Position numbers and translations under genes: made by a program. From NCBI RefSeq assembly GCF_964355755.1, contig NC_092678.1:19190922-19254921 (forward strand): 64,000 bases of DNA, written 5' to 3'. Numbering within the stretch: position 1 is the stretch's first letter; each line of letters opens with the position of its first letter. This DNA is from Antedon mediterranea (taxonomy: Eukaryota; Echinodermata; Crinoidea; Comatulida; Antedonidae). This document shows positions 1 through 13,300 of this stretch, in pieces. The notes below the pieces were generated by a model. It did no database searches, was not told where the DNA came from, and saw only the letters and a list, made by a program, of their open reading frames with translations.

Positions 1-245
1 TATGTCAAAAAATAAAAGGGTCGAAAAATTACCATTTTTCGAAAATTTCCCTGGGGATTTTTTCAAAAAATTTGCAAATTTCGACCTTTTTATTTTCTAT
101 AAAACTGGTTACTATAGCATAATTGACATGCGCAGAACCCAATTTTCGACTCTGCGCATGTTTATTATGCTATAGTAACCATTTATGTCAAAAAATAAAA
201 GTGTAAAAAATGGCCATTTTTTCGAAACATTTTTTTATAGATTTG
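1..245. repeat. Palindromic AT-rich repeat with long hairpin
   Basis: Positions 107-136 and 151-180 form a 30-bp inverted repeat with about two mismatches around a 14-nt loop. The copies of TATGTCAAAAAATAAAAG at 1 and 184 flank it. It looks like a short MITE or a nested pair of foldback repeats. Confidence 0.55.
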
Positions 246-1102
246 TCGAAAAACGCCCATGGTGTCATGAGGTCACTTTATGTTGACAAATTAAAATAAC
301 AGAGGAAACGAGAAATGTTTCGGTTTTTTTTCAAAATCACGTTGGTTAAACATTATTTATTATTTAGTATAACAAATCGTTCGTTTTCTACTTACGAATA
401 AGACGGCTGCTATTGTTATTAGACTTGATATTTTGTCAAGACGAATAGTTTTAATAATATGAAACAAGAATTTGTTTCGAAAGTTTTTAAGCATATAAAA
501 ACGTATGACTTTTCTTTGTCATATTTAGTAAAATTCTTTCTTATATTTCTCCTGTAGCAAGATATGGTCGCACAAACCCCGTTGAATGATTCTGATTTGT
601 ATTGCTCTGAAAATAAATAAATAATTAAAACTAAATGCTAGGAAATGTCAGAATTTAAATGGAGTATGTAGGGCCAGTTTCTACTAAGCGAAAGATTCTG
701 GAATTTTTCAGTATTTTGAAAATAATTAGTCTTGCTACATTAGATCAAAGGTTTTATGTTTGGTTGCGAAACCACGCACCTACTGTAACCGCAACTAGTA
801 TGAAATTGTCGCAGCCAATCTTAAGATCAATGGAAAGATTCCTAACTTTGTTTTCTCTTTTGTGAGACTCAGTCACCTTTATTTCATATTTTTGTTACAT
901 ACTAATTTTGAATAAATACATTTTTGCGTGATCAATTAGTTCTTGTTTCTCTTATTTTGTTTTTGCGTTAATACCGATTATAATATAACACCACAGGCGT
1001 CAAACATTAATTTTAAACCACCCCGGTAATATTCTGAAAATTAATTATGGAATATATATACATTTCTTTTTAAAGTTAGGTTTCCCATTTGTCATAAATT
1101 TC
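246..1102. other. AT-rich stretch, no convincing gene
   Basis: No domain-bearing frame is seen. On the minus strand, TTTATT at about 878-883 (AATAAA in minus sense) could be a polyadenylation signal for the giant gene, but the terminal exon is not identified. Confidence 0.4.
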
Positions 1103-1177
1103 TTATATTTGGGAAGCGAGCTTAGATTGAATGAATAATAGTGGCGTGAAAACCGTTAAATACATTATAGAACTTAC

Positions 1178-1395
1178 TTCTGTCATTGTTGTGTTTCTTT
1201 GAAATCTTTCTTCAAGTTGAGCAAGTATTACAGACTCGGATGTCTCAGAAGATGAGTCTTCTAAACCTCGTTTAAACATTTTAAGTTTATGTATACGTTT
1301 CCAGTACGTATACGCGGCAATGGTAAGTGATCCCAAAATGATGGTTAAAATAACGATACACACAACTATAACTACAATCAGCAGAGTCATGATGT
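1178..1395 (-). CDS. Exon 48: transmembrane helix and cytoplasmic start
   Basis: The exon opens with a roughly 25-residue hydrophobic run ([20 protein letters not shown]), then basic residues ([12 protein letters not shown]) as the inner stop-transfer flank, then a Ser/Glu-rich tail ([10 protein letters not shown]). It ends GAA|GTAAGT in phase 0, so at least one more coding exon is expected at lower coordinates. I could not place it: a weak candidate acceptor lies near 700 but the reading is short and unconvincing. An unspliced transcript would add 24 codons to a stop at 1103. Confidence 0.8.
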
Positions 1396-4300
1396 CTGAA
1401 AGAAAAAAAAAAAGAAAAATAATGGTACTGATATAATGTAACATTGAGTATAAGATCTAGACGTGTTTTGACATAATAATTAGTAAAAAGATAAATAGTT
1501 TGGCACTAATGGCGTTTCATACATATACTACGTGAGCGCTTCAAAAATCGAAAGGCCGACTGGTGGACTAACATAGAATATAACATGGACAAGACAATAA
1601 CTATACGTATTTTATCTATAGGCCTATAGACACATTTATTTAAAGTTTATATACTGTATATACAATACCTATATAAAAAACATGGTTCTAACCTTCTATT
1701 AACTCTATACAATTATTTTTTTTATAGAAGTGTATTAAGCATTTTTCTACGAGGACTCATCTCAAAGGAAGGAAAACATCTTAAATATTAATAATTATTT
1801 CATTATCATACTTACCATTTTCGTGTTGACATATGTCTCCACTATATCCTTTTAGACATGTACACGTGACTGTAAAATCTAAACTATCATATATACAAGT
1901 TCCACCGTTATTGCAATAGTCAGGTGTACACTCGATTAAATCTAAAATGAGAAAATATTATTGGTTAATAAAAAAAGAATATATTACTTAATTACAATAG
2001 TATAAGCATAGACCTATTATAAATTTTATAAGTCATGTTACAAAATACGACAATACACAACAATAACTGCTATTCTTTATTGAATGCGTGTTATACTTAT
2101 TGCGTTATGTCGTCTAGTTACATTATTCGAACTTTATTTACAACATGACCGATTCAGTACCAACCAGTAAAGAACAATTTTTTACGCTTATACACTTTGT
2201 AACGTTTTATATAAATTGATCATACATACCAAGGAATAACTAGCACCAATTCGAATGAAAAAGAAAAAGAAGAAAAAGAATAAAAAGAAGAAAAAGAAGA
2301 AAAAGAAGAAAAAAAAGAAAAAGAAAAACAAGAAGAAGAAAAAAAAGAAGTAAAACAAGAAGAAAATGAAGAAGAAAAAGAAGAAAAAGAAGAAAAAAAA
2401 ACAAGAAAAGAAGAAGAAGAAGAAAAACAAGAAAATGAAGAAGAAAAAGAAGAAGAAAAAAAAAAAGAAAAAGAAAAACAATAAGAAGAAAAACAAGAAG
2501 AAGAAAAACAAGAAGAAAAACAAGAAGAAGAAAAACAATAAGAAGAAAAACAATAAGAAGAAAAACAAGAAGAAGAAAAACAATAAGAAGAAAAACAAGA
2601 AGAAGAAAAACAAGAAGAAGAAAAACAAGAAGAAGAAAAACAATAAGAAGAAAAAGAAGAAGAAAAAAAAAAAAAGAAAAAGAAAAACAATAAGAAGAAA
2701 AACAATAAGAAGAAAAAAAAGAAGAAGAAAAACAAGAAGAAGAAAAACAATAAGAAGAAAAACAAGAAGAAGAAAAAAAAGAAGTAAAACAAGAAGAAAA
2801 TGAAGAAGAAAAAGAAGAAAAAGAAGAAAAAAAAACAAGAAAAGAAGAAGAAGAAGAAAAACAAGAAAATGAAGAAGAAAAAGAAGAAGAAAAAAAAAAA
2901 GAAAAAGAAAAACAATAAGAAGAAAAACAAGAAGAAGAAAAACAAGAAGAAGAAAAACAAGAAGAAGAAAAACAATAAGAAGAAAAACAATAAGAAGAAA
3001 AACAAGAAGAAGAAAAACAATAAGAAAAAAAAAAAGAAAAAGAAAAACAATAAGAAGAAAAACAAGAAGAAGAAAAACAAGAAGAAGAAAAACAAGAAGA
3101 AGAAAAACAATAAGAAGAAAAACAATAAGAAGAAAAACAATAAGAAGAAAAACAATAAGAAGAAAAACAAGAAGAAGAAAAACAAGAAGAAGAAAAACAA
3201 GAAGAAGAAAAACAAGAAGAAGAAAAACAAGAAAAAGAAAAACAAGAAGAAGAAAAACAAGAAGAAGAAAAACAAGAAGAAGAAAAACAAGAAGAAGAAA
3301 AAGAAGAAGAAAAAAAAAAAAAAAAGAAAAACAATAAGAAGAAAAACAATAAGAAGAAAAAAAAGAAGAAGAAAAAAAAGAAGAAGAAAAACAAGAAGAA
3401 GAAAAACAAGAAGAAGAAAAACAATAAGAAGAAAAACAAGAAGAAGAAAAACAAGAAGAAGAAAAACAATAAGAAGAAAAACAATAAGAAGAAAAACAAG
3501 AAGAAGAAAAACAAGAAGAAGAAAAACAAGAAGAAGAAAAACAAAAAGAAGAAAAACAATAAGAAGAAAAACAAGAAGAAGAAAAACAAGAAGAAGAAAA
3601 ACAAGAAGAAGAAAAACAAGAAGAAGAAAAACAATAAGAAGAAAAACAAGAAGAAGAAAAACAAGAAGAAGAAAAACAAGAAGAAGAAAAACAAGAAGAA
3701 GAAAAAAAAGAAGAAGAAAAAAAAGAAGAAGAAAAAAAAGAAGAAGAAAAACAAGAAGAAGAAAAACAAGAAGAAAAACAAGAAGAAGAAAAACAAGAAG
3801 AAGAAAAACAAGAAGAAGAAAAACAAGAAGAAGAAAAACAAGAAGAAGAAAAACAAGAAGAAGAAAAACAAGAAGAAGAAAAACAAGAAGAAAAAAAACA
3901 AGAAGAAGAAAAACACGAAGAAGAAAAACAAGAAGAAGAAAAACAAGAAGAAGAAAAACAAGAAGAAGAAAAACAAGAAGAAGAAAAACAAGAAGAAGAA
4001 AAACAATAAGAAGAAAAACAATAAGAAGAAAAAGAAGAAGAAGAAAAACAATAAGAAGAAAAACAAGAAGAAGAAAAACAATAAGAAGAAAAACAAGAAG
4101 AAGAAAAACAATAAGAAGAAAAACAAGAAGAAGAAAAACAAGAAGAAGAAAAACAAGAAGAAATACAAGAAGAAAGAAGAAAACGATACAAGATACCATT
4201 GTTAGGCCTACCTTTAGCAGTTACTGATTCAGCATTTACTGTCAGTCGACCAGCGTTTTCCGAACCATTTTTTATAGCAAAGGCCAAATCTTCAGCTGTG

Positions 4301-7300
4301 TAGACAGTTTCAGGTTGTAAGCCAATCTCCAATACCGCAACCACGCTACCACTTTCAAAACGTACAGCCGCACACGTTCTCAAGTCGGTAAAAACTCCGT
4401 CGTCTGCTACCGTATTGTCTACCTAAAGTGTAACAATAGGTGCATTCAACTAATCCTGTCTATCTTGTTATTATAACAAATCAAATCAATATTACTGTAG
4501 AAAAACTTTACTTCAATCTAAGAATTGATGCTTCATAACTATGATTTTAGTAATAATAAGCCTACGTTCTGTTGGAAACATATATACATATATTGTTTTA
4601 TAATTGTTTCTTCCTCTAGTGAGAAAAGTATTACTTCTAACTAGAGCCCATAATAATGTTTTTATTCGAATTTATACCCATATATGTTGTTTCTGTCATT
4701 ATTATAAAAATAAATGTTCAAGAAACTAAAAGTAAAAGCATCCAACTTGATTACAACGGCACATCGAATAATTTACCCAGAGTGCTTATAATACCCCTTT
4801 CACACCAAAACTCCGGAGTGTCTCCGGAGACACCCCGGGGTTTATGACCATTCAAAACGTCGAGAAACTCCGGAGATACCCCTTTCACACCAACCTAGCA
4901 ACACCGGAGTTTATAAAATAAAATTGTAAATGTCGCCCTCTATTTTGTTTGTTTACATCGCGACGATCATTAGAATCATTTTAATTAATAATATTTTAAA
5001 TTTAATAATTACTTTCAAAAGTCTCAGAAGTAATATAATGTTTTATTTATACTATTTATTATTTTCTAGACCCGCTATATATTTTTTACAAATATTTATG
5101 GTGTTTTAAAATAAAACTAAATAAATAATTGATTGCGAGGATAACCTTTTGACCCGAAACACTCCGGAGTTTGATGTTCGTACCTTTCACACCAAAACAC
5201 CGGGGTGTCCCCGCAGTTCGCTCTCCGGAGAATGTTCAGCTGTTCAACCCCGCAGTTTTAAACTCCGGAGTTGCTTGATTTTACCTTTCACACCAAACAG
5301 CGGGGCGTCAACTCCGGGGTGTCTCCGGAGTTTTGCTTTTGGTGTGAAAGGGGTATTAGAGCAAACTACAAGCAAAATATAAACAAGTTCATATTCAGAA
5401 TTCGGTAAGAATAGAACCCTGTAAGGAATACTGCGAATGATTTGATGCTACTTACTGCCTCGCATGATAACATTTCATATTCTTTATAAATCGATGACGT
5501 AGGGTCGTCCAAATCAACAACGTATTCTGCTGTCGTGCCATCGACTAAATCAATAGTGAATATGACGATCACCAACTTATATTCAATATCTAAAATCCAT
5601 TGAAAAATGTAGTTAGTCATATGAGCTTAAAAGACACAACTTACATATATCTATGAATTGTAATTGTTTTTAAACTACTGCGGAGTAGCTTTGCGTCAGG
5701 GAGTTGAGTAATTGGTCAGATGTTAAATTACACATTACGTCAGAGTAGGGCAAAACATCTGACCAATATATCTATGAAATTACGAAGATACCGACCGTTT
5801 TGTTCCATATACGACACCACTTTTTTGGTATCAAATTGATACATTAAAACAAATATATGCACTAAAGCGTGGTTCCCACCAGAAACGCAACGTAACGCGA
5901 AGACGTATTGTATAAATGGGAAGCGACGACGTAACAGTGCTGCAAACATAGCAGGTTTGATTTAACGTAGATGGTGCAAACACAATTATTGGTTGCATTA
6001 CGTTGCTAGAGGGAACCAAGCTTACTTTACCTGCCTTCGATACATATTCCATTCAACATTTTGTAATTTTGCTGACATGAGCACTGATAACTCCCAACTG
6101 TATTTAAGCAATCCTCATTTTCACCACACACAGAATCTCCAGATATACATTCATCAATATCTAAAAAATAGTGTCATAGAATTTGTTATATTTAAAATAT
6201 ACATATTATTTGAAAGTTTTCCTGTATTCATTTTGCATTTCTGTATTTCTTTACATTGAGTTAAACTGTATACACATCAGATGACATAACCAATTATCGA
6301 TCAAATTTTCGACAAAACGATCATTGTGTCGACAAAACGACAATTTCGTCAGCAAAACGACAACTATTTTGCTTGAAAAGAGACTATTTTGTTTGGAAAG
6401 AGACCATTTTGTTTGAAAAGAGACTATTTTTTTTTTTAAAGACCATTTTGTCGACAAGACAACTGTCTTCGATAAGATGAGAATTTGTTTGGAAAACAGA
6501 CCATGTTGTCGACAACACGAGCATTTTGCCGGCAAAACGACCATTTGTCGACAAGACAACCATTTTTTCGGTTAACAAAACTATTTTGTCGACAGCACGA
6601 CTACTTTGTTGACAATACGATCAATATAAGTGTATTTCAGAACAGAACGACAGATTTTGTAGAGAAAAACGACCATTTTGTGGACAACCAATTTAGAATT
6701 GCCTTTACAAGCTAACTTCTTTTATACGTACAGCTGCACTTGCACATAATAAGTTGACGAGAATTACCTATACAGGAATCTGCCAATTGCTCAAATCCCA
6801 TTCTACAATCTTCACAGCTAAACAAGCCATCACTTATAAATACACAACGGGTAAAATTTACAGAAAAGCAGTCATGTGTTCCTTCAGCGCACGGATCAGT
6901 GACTAAAGTGATAAATATAACAAATGAATGTTGTCAAAAATTGCACCATTACCTCATTTCCAGAACAATCTCTTGTAGATAGCTTCAAAATCACAGATTC
7001 ATTCAGATACCAAATTTTGCTTTTCAGACGAAAATGAAATAAAGGTATATATGTTTACCTGGTTCGGTGACAACAACTTCCTGGCTAGCAACAACGCTAT
7101 CAGGCGGAAGAAGTACATCATCAACCAATCCATTCGAAAATGCTATTTCTATATCGGCCATTGTGATGTCTGAGTTCAGGGCAAGATCTACCCTGAAGGT
7201 GACTTGAATTATATTAAGAATGGATGCATAGGTATCCACATTTACATCTTGAATGGAATTCGATATACTGGTCGTATTCAGTAAGTTTAATACCTAATTG

Positions 7301-10300
7301 AAATTAAACACAAACTTTGTTCTTATTATAACCTTATTATATGAAATTTGAAAAATTAAATTGATTTTAAATTGTTAAAAAAGGCCTTAATAAGGTACAT
7401 GGTTGAAAGTGCCAAGTAAAGCACGTGGGAATTAACTGTAGATATAATAAAACTGATATTCCAACCTGGGATATCAAAGTTATTACTATCTCATTATTAT
7501 TAAACAACTTCTTTTCTTCCGAACGTCTAACATAACTTACCAAAACATACACTTTAAATATATCATCCAAATACTAAACAATACTTTAAACAAGGATGTA
7601 TCAAACAAACACAACACATTTCACTGTCGAACACTCTAGGTTAACCAATTTCTCAGCAGCTGGTGGAAAGGTTTGCTCGTCCCTTTACAAAATGATTATT
7701 GTACAGTATCAGATAATGCCTGTATCAACCAACCTCCAGAACCCAACCTCCTCAATATATCTTTCATACATTAAATATACACAGCAAGAGAGCAGAATTG
7801 AAATATGGACACATACTGTACAGCACTGTGTCGCTTCAAACACACAACATTACTTTGCCGAACACTCTAGGCTAACCAATGATCAAAACAACTGGTGGAT
7901 ACTTTGCCAATGCATTATTATACAAGCGCAAGTTTCTCTTGATTCTTGAGGGAAGTCAAGAGGCAGCATCAGAATGCGAATGCAGAAACATACATTTTCT
8001 TCCATCAGGAATGTTAGAGAAACAAAAGACTATCAACTGATGTTGGTTAGTAAATAGATAAATTGAGAAACGTACATCGTATGCAAGAGCTTTTCTTATT
8101 GTCTCAGATTCCATAATATCTGGGTTAAATGAGACACGTGTTCCTTTGATGTCTGTAAAGTTTACCGACAGTGATCTTGATATGGCTTCTATAGCATTAA
8201 AAAACATACAATTAAGTACAGTCAATGATTGTAAGTAAAAAACTAAGTAAAAGAAACTAAAAATGTTGGACTTAATGTATACGTAAATGCATACAGGTCC
8301 GTGTGTATTCTCAACATTTACATGTTGTATACTTCCATCTTCTTTCTTTCTCAGTTGTTTAATTTGCTATTAAACCTTTTCAAAATATGCCAAAAATGTA
8401 TAGGCCTACTGAATAATGCTAAAAATGTGCTTCATAATAAATGCCTTTATCTTAAATCCATTGAAGAACCAGCATGGATATGTAAGTATTATTTTTTTAA
8501 ATAATAAATTATTTTTTGTTTAATTCTACTCCTACTGTATAGTACAAAAAAAAAGAAAAAAAGTTCATACATATTTTATGGAACTAGAAAACCACGATGT
8601 AACTGATAAAAACTTACCTAAACACGTGTCACCAGACATAACGTAATTGTTCGCACAAATACATTCAAATCCTCCTTCTGTGTTGACACATATTTTGTTT
8701 TCATTCACAGAACAAGGAACAGATGTAGAACATTCATCAATATCTATTAAATATTCCCAGTATATATAAGAATTAAATAATGTTTAACGTAAAGTTTAAA
8801 TGTGTGAGGAGTTGCTGTTAGAACATAGTTGACTTACTTACCAGTACAGCTATAACCATTTCCGGCAAAGCCGTCTTTACATAAACATGTGTAATTTCCA
8901 TCTATATCTGTGCATATAGCATTTGATGAACAAGTGTCAATGTTTAATGTACACTCGTCTATATCTGTGATAGAAAAATAAGGTATGGTGTTTCAGAAAA
9001 GTCTGTCAAACGTTAGGTTAAGAATTTATTGGATAATCGTTAATACACTTGAACGATTTATAACAACTAACAATAATGTCAGCAACAACAAATCGAATCG
9101 TTTTAATTCTAATCCTAACACTAATATTACAACACTAATCCCAACCCTAATTGTAATCTAATCTGCTAACATTAATCCCAATCCTAACACTAATCTCCAA
9201 ACACTAATCCTAATCACTAACTTTACTGTAAGTCTACCAAGTCTTCATTTTAACGGTCCAAAAATGACATTGTATGGGTAAAACTTACTAATGCACTTCC
9301 CAGTGGTTGCACTGCCTCCCTGATCGTTAAAGAAGCCTTCGTTGCAGAAGCATGCATACGATCCATCGGTGTTGGAGCACATTGCATTTGAATCACAATC
9401 ATTTGTACCATCGCATTCGTTCTGATCTGTTTAGCAATATGAAACATTATCAAATATATCTTAACCTTTAACCTCAACTACACAGAACTTTTATTATATC
9501 TCTTTTAAATCATAGGCATAGTCTCAATGAGAGGTGCAACAAGTTTACAGTGCAGTACACCACTTTTGATAAAAACTACACAGTAAATGGTCCGTCCACC
9601 ACTTTTGAAATAAACATACAGTAACAGAAGAAATACATGAACATTCTAAAACAAAATAGGTATTTATATAGAAACAATAATGTAAAAACAGTAAAGACAC
9701 TTTCTAGAAATATACTATTTTTAGAAAAAAACAAGCCAATTGGGTAAGAAGTTAATGTTGAAGTAATAATATAGAAATATAGACATATAGATGAAACTTT
9801 TGATTGAAAGAGTTATTGTAAAGTCGATTAATGATAATGAGTCTTGTTGAAAGTTGCTTGAAATGAAAGCTTTGGTTTGATTTGTTTTACATTTAACTTT
9901 GTGAACTTTGTTGTTATACTTTCAAAAAACATGTTTCCATATTTATTATTATTTATATTATTAATAAATATTAATTTTCGATATCATAAATAGTAATAAT
10001 AGTAACTTTTAAGTATCAAAAGAAACACAATTATGCATAATCATATTAAAATAAAAATACTGGTGACAATTATAGGTTACATGATTGTTCGGAAAGTTGT
10101 TCAGAAAGCTAAAATTTGTCACAAAAGTTTACCTGTACAAATGAACCCATCTCCTTCATAACCTTCGATACAGACACAATTAAAGCCTCCTTCACTGTCA
10201 AGACACGTAGCACGAATGCTACAGTTATTGTTACCTTCAAGACACTCGTCTATATTGTCACAGCCTAATGCTGAATTACTACGATACCCTGATTCACAAA

Positions 10301-13300
10301 TACACTGGTAGGATCCTAACGTGTTTGAGCAGACGGAATTCACACCGCATATGTCAGTGTATATGCATTCGTCAATATCTAAAATAATAATAATATATTA
10401 TTAAAACTTCAATAACAAAATAAACAAAGGTTAATCTAAATGTTTACTAAACAAATACCATTTCTTATTTTAGAAATTAGTAACACCTTTAAAATAAGTC
10501 ACAAAAACATACATGCAAGGTGTGACTTTATTAGTACGTTTTGATTTTAAAAGAATGTAATCATAGGAATAACATTTTTCAAAGCAGGTGTAATTTTTTT
10601 TTAAAGTTTCTACGATTTCATTTTTTAAATATAATTGTAATATTTATTTTTGAAATTATTATACATTTAAAAAAATTAATGTTTAATTAACTTACCTGTA
10701 CAATTTACACCATCTCCTTTAAAACCATCATTGCATTGACAAGAATAAGAACCATTATAGTTTGTACACGTTGCCATGGTATCGCAAGGTGACGTAGAAC
10801 ATTCATTAACATCTGTATTATGAAATTTAACGTAAAGGTATTTGTTTCATAAAAAGCATTCTGAATTGAGAAAATTCGGATTAGGGTCTCTACGGGCCCA
10901 CGACAGCCACAATGTTGTGCCTACAATGAATGGCAGATGATGATGGACCCAGTACACTGGGGTAACCCTCTACTCTTCCGAAAGATGCACTATGATATCT
11001 ACATAGTATTTTAATTGATGAATCTCATATTTTCAATCATTAGTTAGTAGTTAACAACAATTCCAGTTAAAACAAATAGATATAAACTTTCATTTTTACC
11101 TAGCGTTATTAGACTACACAACAATGATTTTCAAAGATAAGTCATAAAGTCTTTTGTATTTTATATTGCTTGATCAGTTGTTAAGTTCCATGTTGATCAC
11201 GAATGTAAATATTATGTGTGTATTGTTTTGTTTGTGTTTTGAAAACAATGCCAAGAAAACAATTATCACTTTACTATATGTATGAATGACTCTGAATCGG
11301 AATATGGCTCTTTAATGTGCCACTAAGCCAAATTGTTACGCTGGAGCTCCGCTTTAATTCTTTATCCCAGAAGACTTTTCTATCCACCAGAAATAAATTG
11401 TGGTCGATGAGATTGAATGGCCACGGTTTGCGACGCACCATGCCTTATCCACACGTGACTCGAATAACACGGGGCGGCGAAATATCATTGTTTGTCCAAC
11501 AAATAGATAATGTATTATATTACGCAGACACATTTCTCTGTGTTTAATATAACTAGCTAGTAAATATTCATTGGATGAAATGAAACACCTTAATTCAAGG
11601 TTTAATATTTTCAGTACATCTTAAAACATTATACTTTTGACACTTACCTAAGCACGTATATCCATCACCAGTGTATCCATCCATGCATTGACAGACGTAA
11701 GATCCATCCGTGTTGGTACAAACACCTCTTTCGTCGCACCTTTGATAAGGACATGTGTCGGTACCAATGCACTGTGATGACATCACATCACATTCATTGA
11801 TATCTGTCAAAAGAATCAAAGAGATTGGTATGTTTGCTTTTTTGTATTAAATTGACATTTCCATTTTTTTTATAATGACTCACCATCGCAGTCGTCATCA
11901 GTGCTCGTATAACCAGAATTACACGAGCAGTTGTATGCTCCAATTGTGTTTATACAGGCAGCATTGGATGAACATATGTCAACGTCATCACATTCATTTA
12001 CATCTGCCAATATAACAATGAAAAATTATTACAAAAATTATTAAGAAAACAAAATAGGCGCTATATTTTAGAAAAATGAATCTGATTAATAAACTAATGG
12101 GATCATTTTCAAAGTTGTATACATTGTTTTAATATAAATTATGGACTATATTTTCGAAAAACTTCTCTTCCAAATATGTATATATTATATTATTTATTAA
12201 AATAATTAGACATGATACAAGGATTTAGCAATTCACTGCAGGACATCACTCTACTAAAAGTGCAAATTTCTTTGATCCCTCTTTTCCTAATCTCAACCAG
12301 TTGTTTTCATATTCGCTCAGATCGTCTCTCCATCTCATTTTGGATTTTCCCCTTTTCTTTTCTCTATCCTTGGTTGCAGTCCCAATCTTTAAACCAAAGT
12401 TATTCCCAACAGTTACCGATTTTTCTTTTTAAAATAGTCTTGCTGGTCATGGAGTCTTGCAACGTGGCTTGCCCATCTGCACTTTATTTTAACAATTACA
12501 TCTTTAGAAGATATCTGGTTCTTGTCCTTTCCTTATTACTTTGTATAGTACCTTATGCCAATCATTCTTCTTTACATTGTATACTTGGGTAATACAATTA
12601 CTGAATTATACATTTAACATTATTATAATCTTGAATCAACATGAATTACCTGAACAAGTTCTAATATCTGTATTAAGAAGATATCCATCTTCACACTGAC
12701 ATACATAGCCGCCATTACTATTATTGCATATAGTGTCGCACATGTTATCACTGTCCGAACTACACTCGTTAATATCTGTGATGTATTTAAAATTGATGTA
12801 TATCAAAAACAGTGCTTACATTATAACATTCTGTAGTGTAATTACACAATAGCCTCTATTCAATTAACTTTATGGAAAGCCTTGCAGTAAGATGGATTGT
12901 ACGTATTCAATGATTTATTGTAACACTGGAAGTGTTATGTAATATTGTTATATCCAGAACTATTGGTTTTCCCAGTATATCTTTCTGACTATAATTCCTA
13001 ATGAGTAAACCACAGAGATGCCTATACAGTTTGAATGTACAATTATAACAATAATGTATAGTGGAACAAGTCAAAATTACTCTACTGCAGTTAAGGGCGT
13101 ATTATATTTTATTTATTATTTAACCTGTTTACAGTATGCATATTTTTAGCAACCTTGTTTAGGTAAACATACTGTATTCCTTGTTTATTTCAGTAAAATT
13201 ATAGCAACTACTGTAACTGCAGTAAAAGAATATTGCCATTATATTCAAGAAGTTTTCTTTCACCTGTACACAATGTAGAATTATATTCTTCGTAGCCAGA

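Noticed and set aside
659-865. Plus-strand 68-codon frame
   Set aside because: No domain, no splice or promoter context; compositionally like surrounding non-coding DNA.
2188-4383. Very long open frames on both strands (Phe/Leu/Ser/Cys or Lys/Asn/Arg rich)
   Set aside because: They are translations of the polypurine minisatellite; only the exon at 4212-4422 is real coding.
6251-6715. Several overlapping short frames on both strands
   Set aside because: Products of the degenerate TTTTGTCGAC minisatellite.
9105-9235. Telomere-like CCTAA repeats
   Set aside because: Units are irregular (AATCCTAACACT) and not the TTAGGG repeat.
12212-12592. Plus-strand 126-codon frame
   Set aside because: Antisense of a non-LTR retrotransposon tail on the minus strand.
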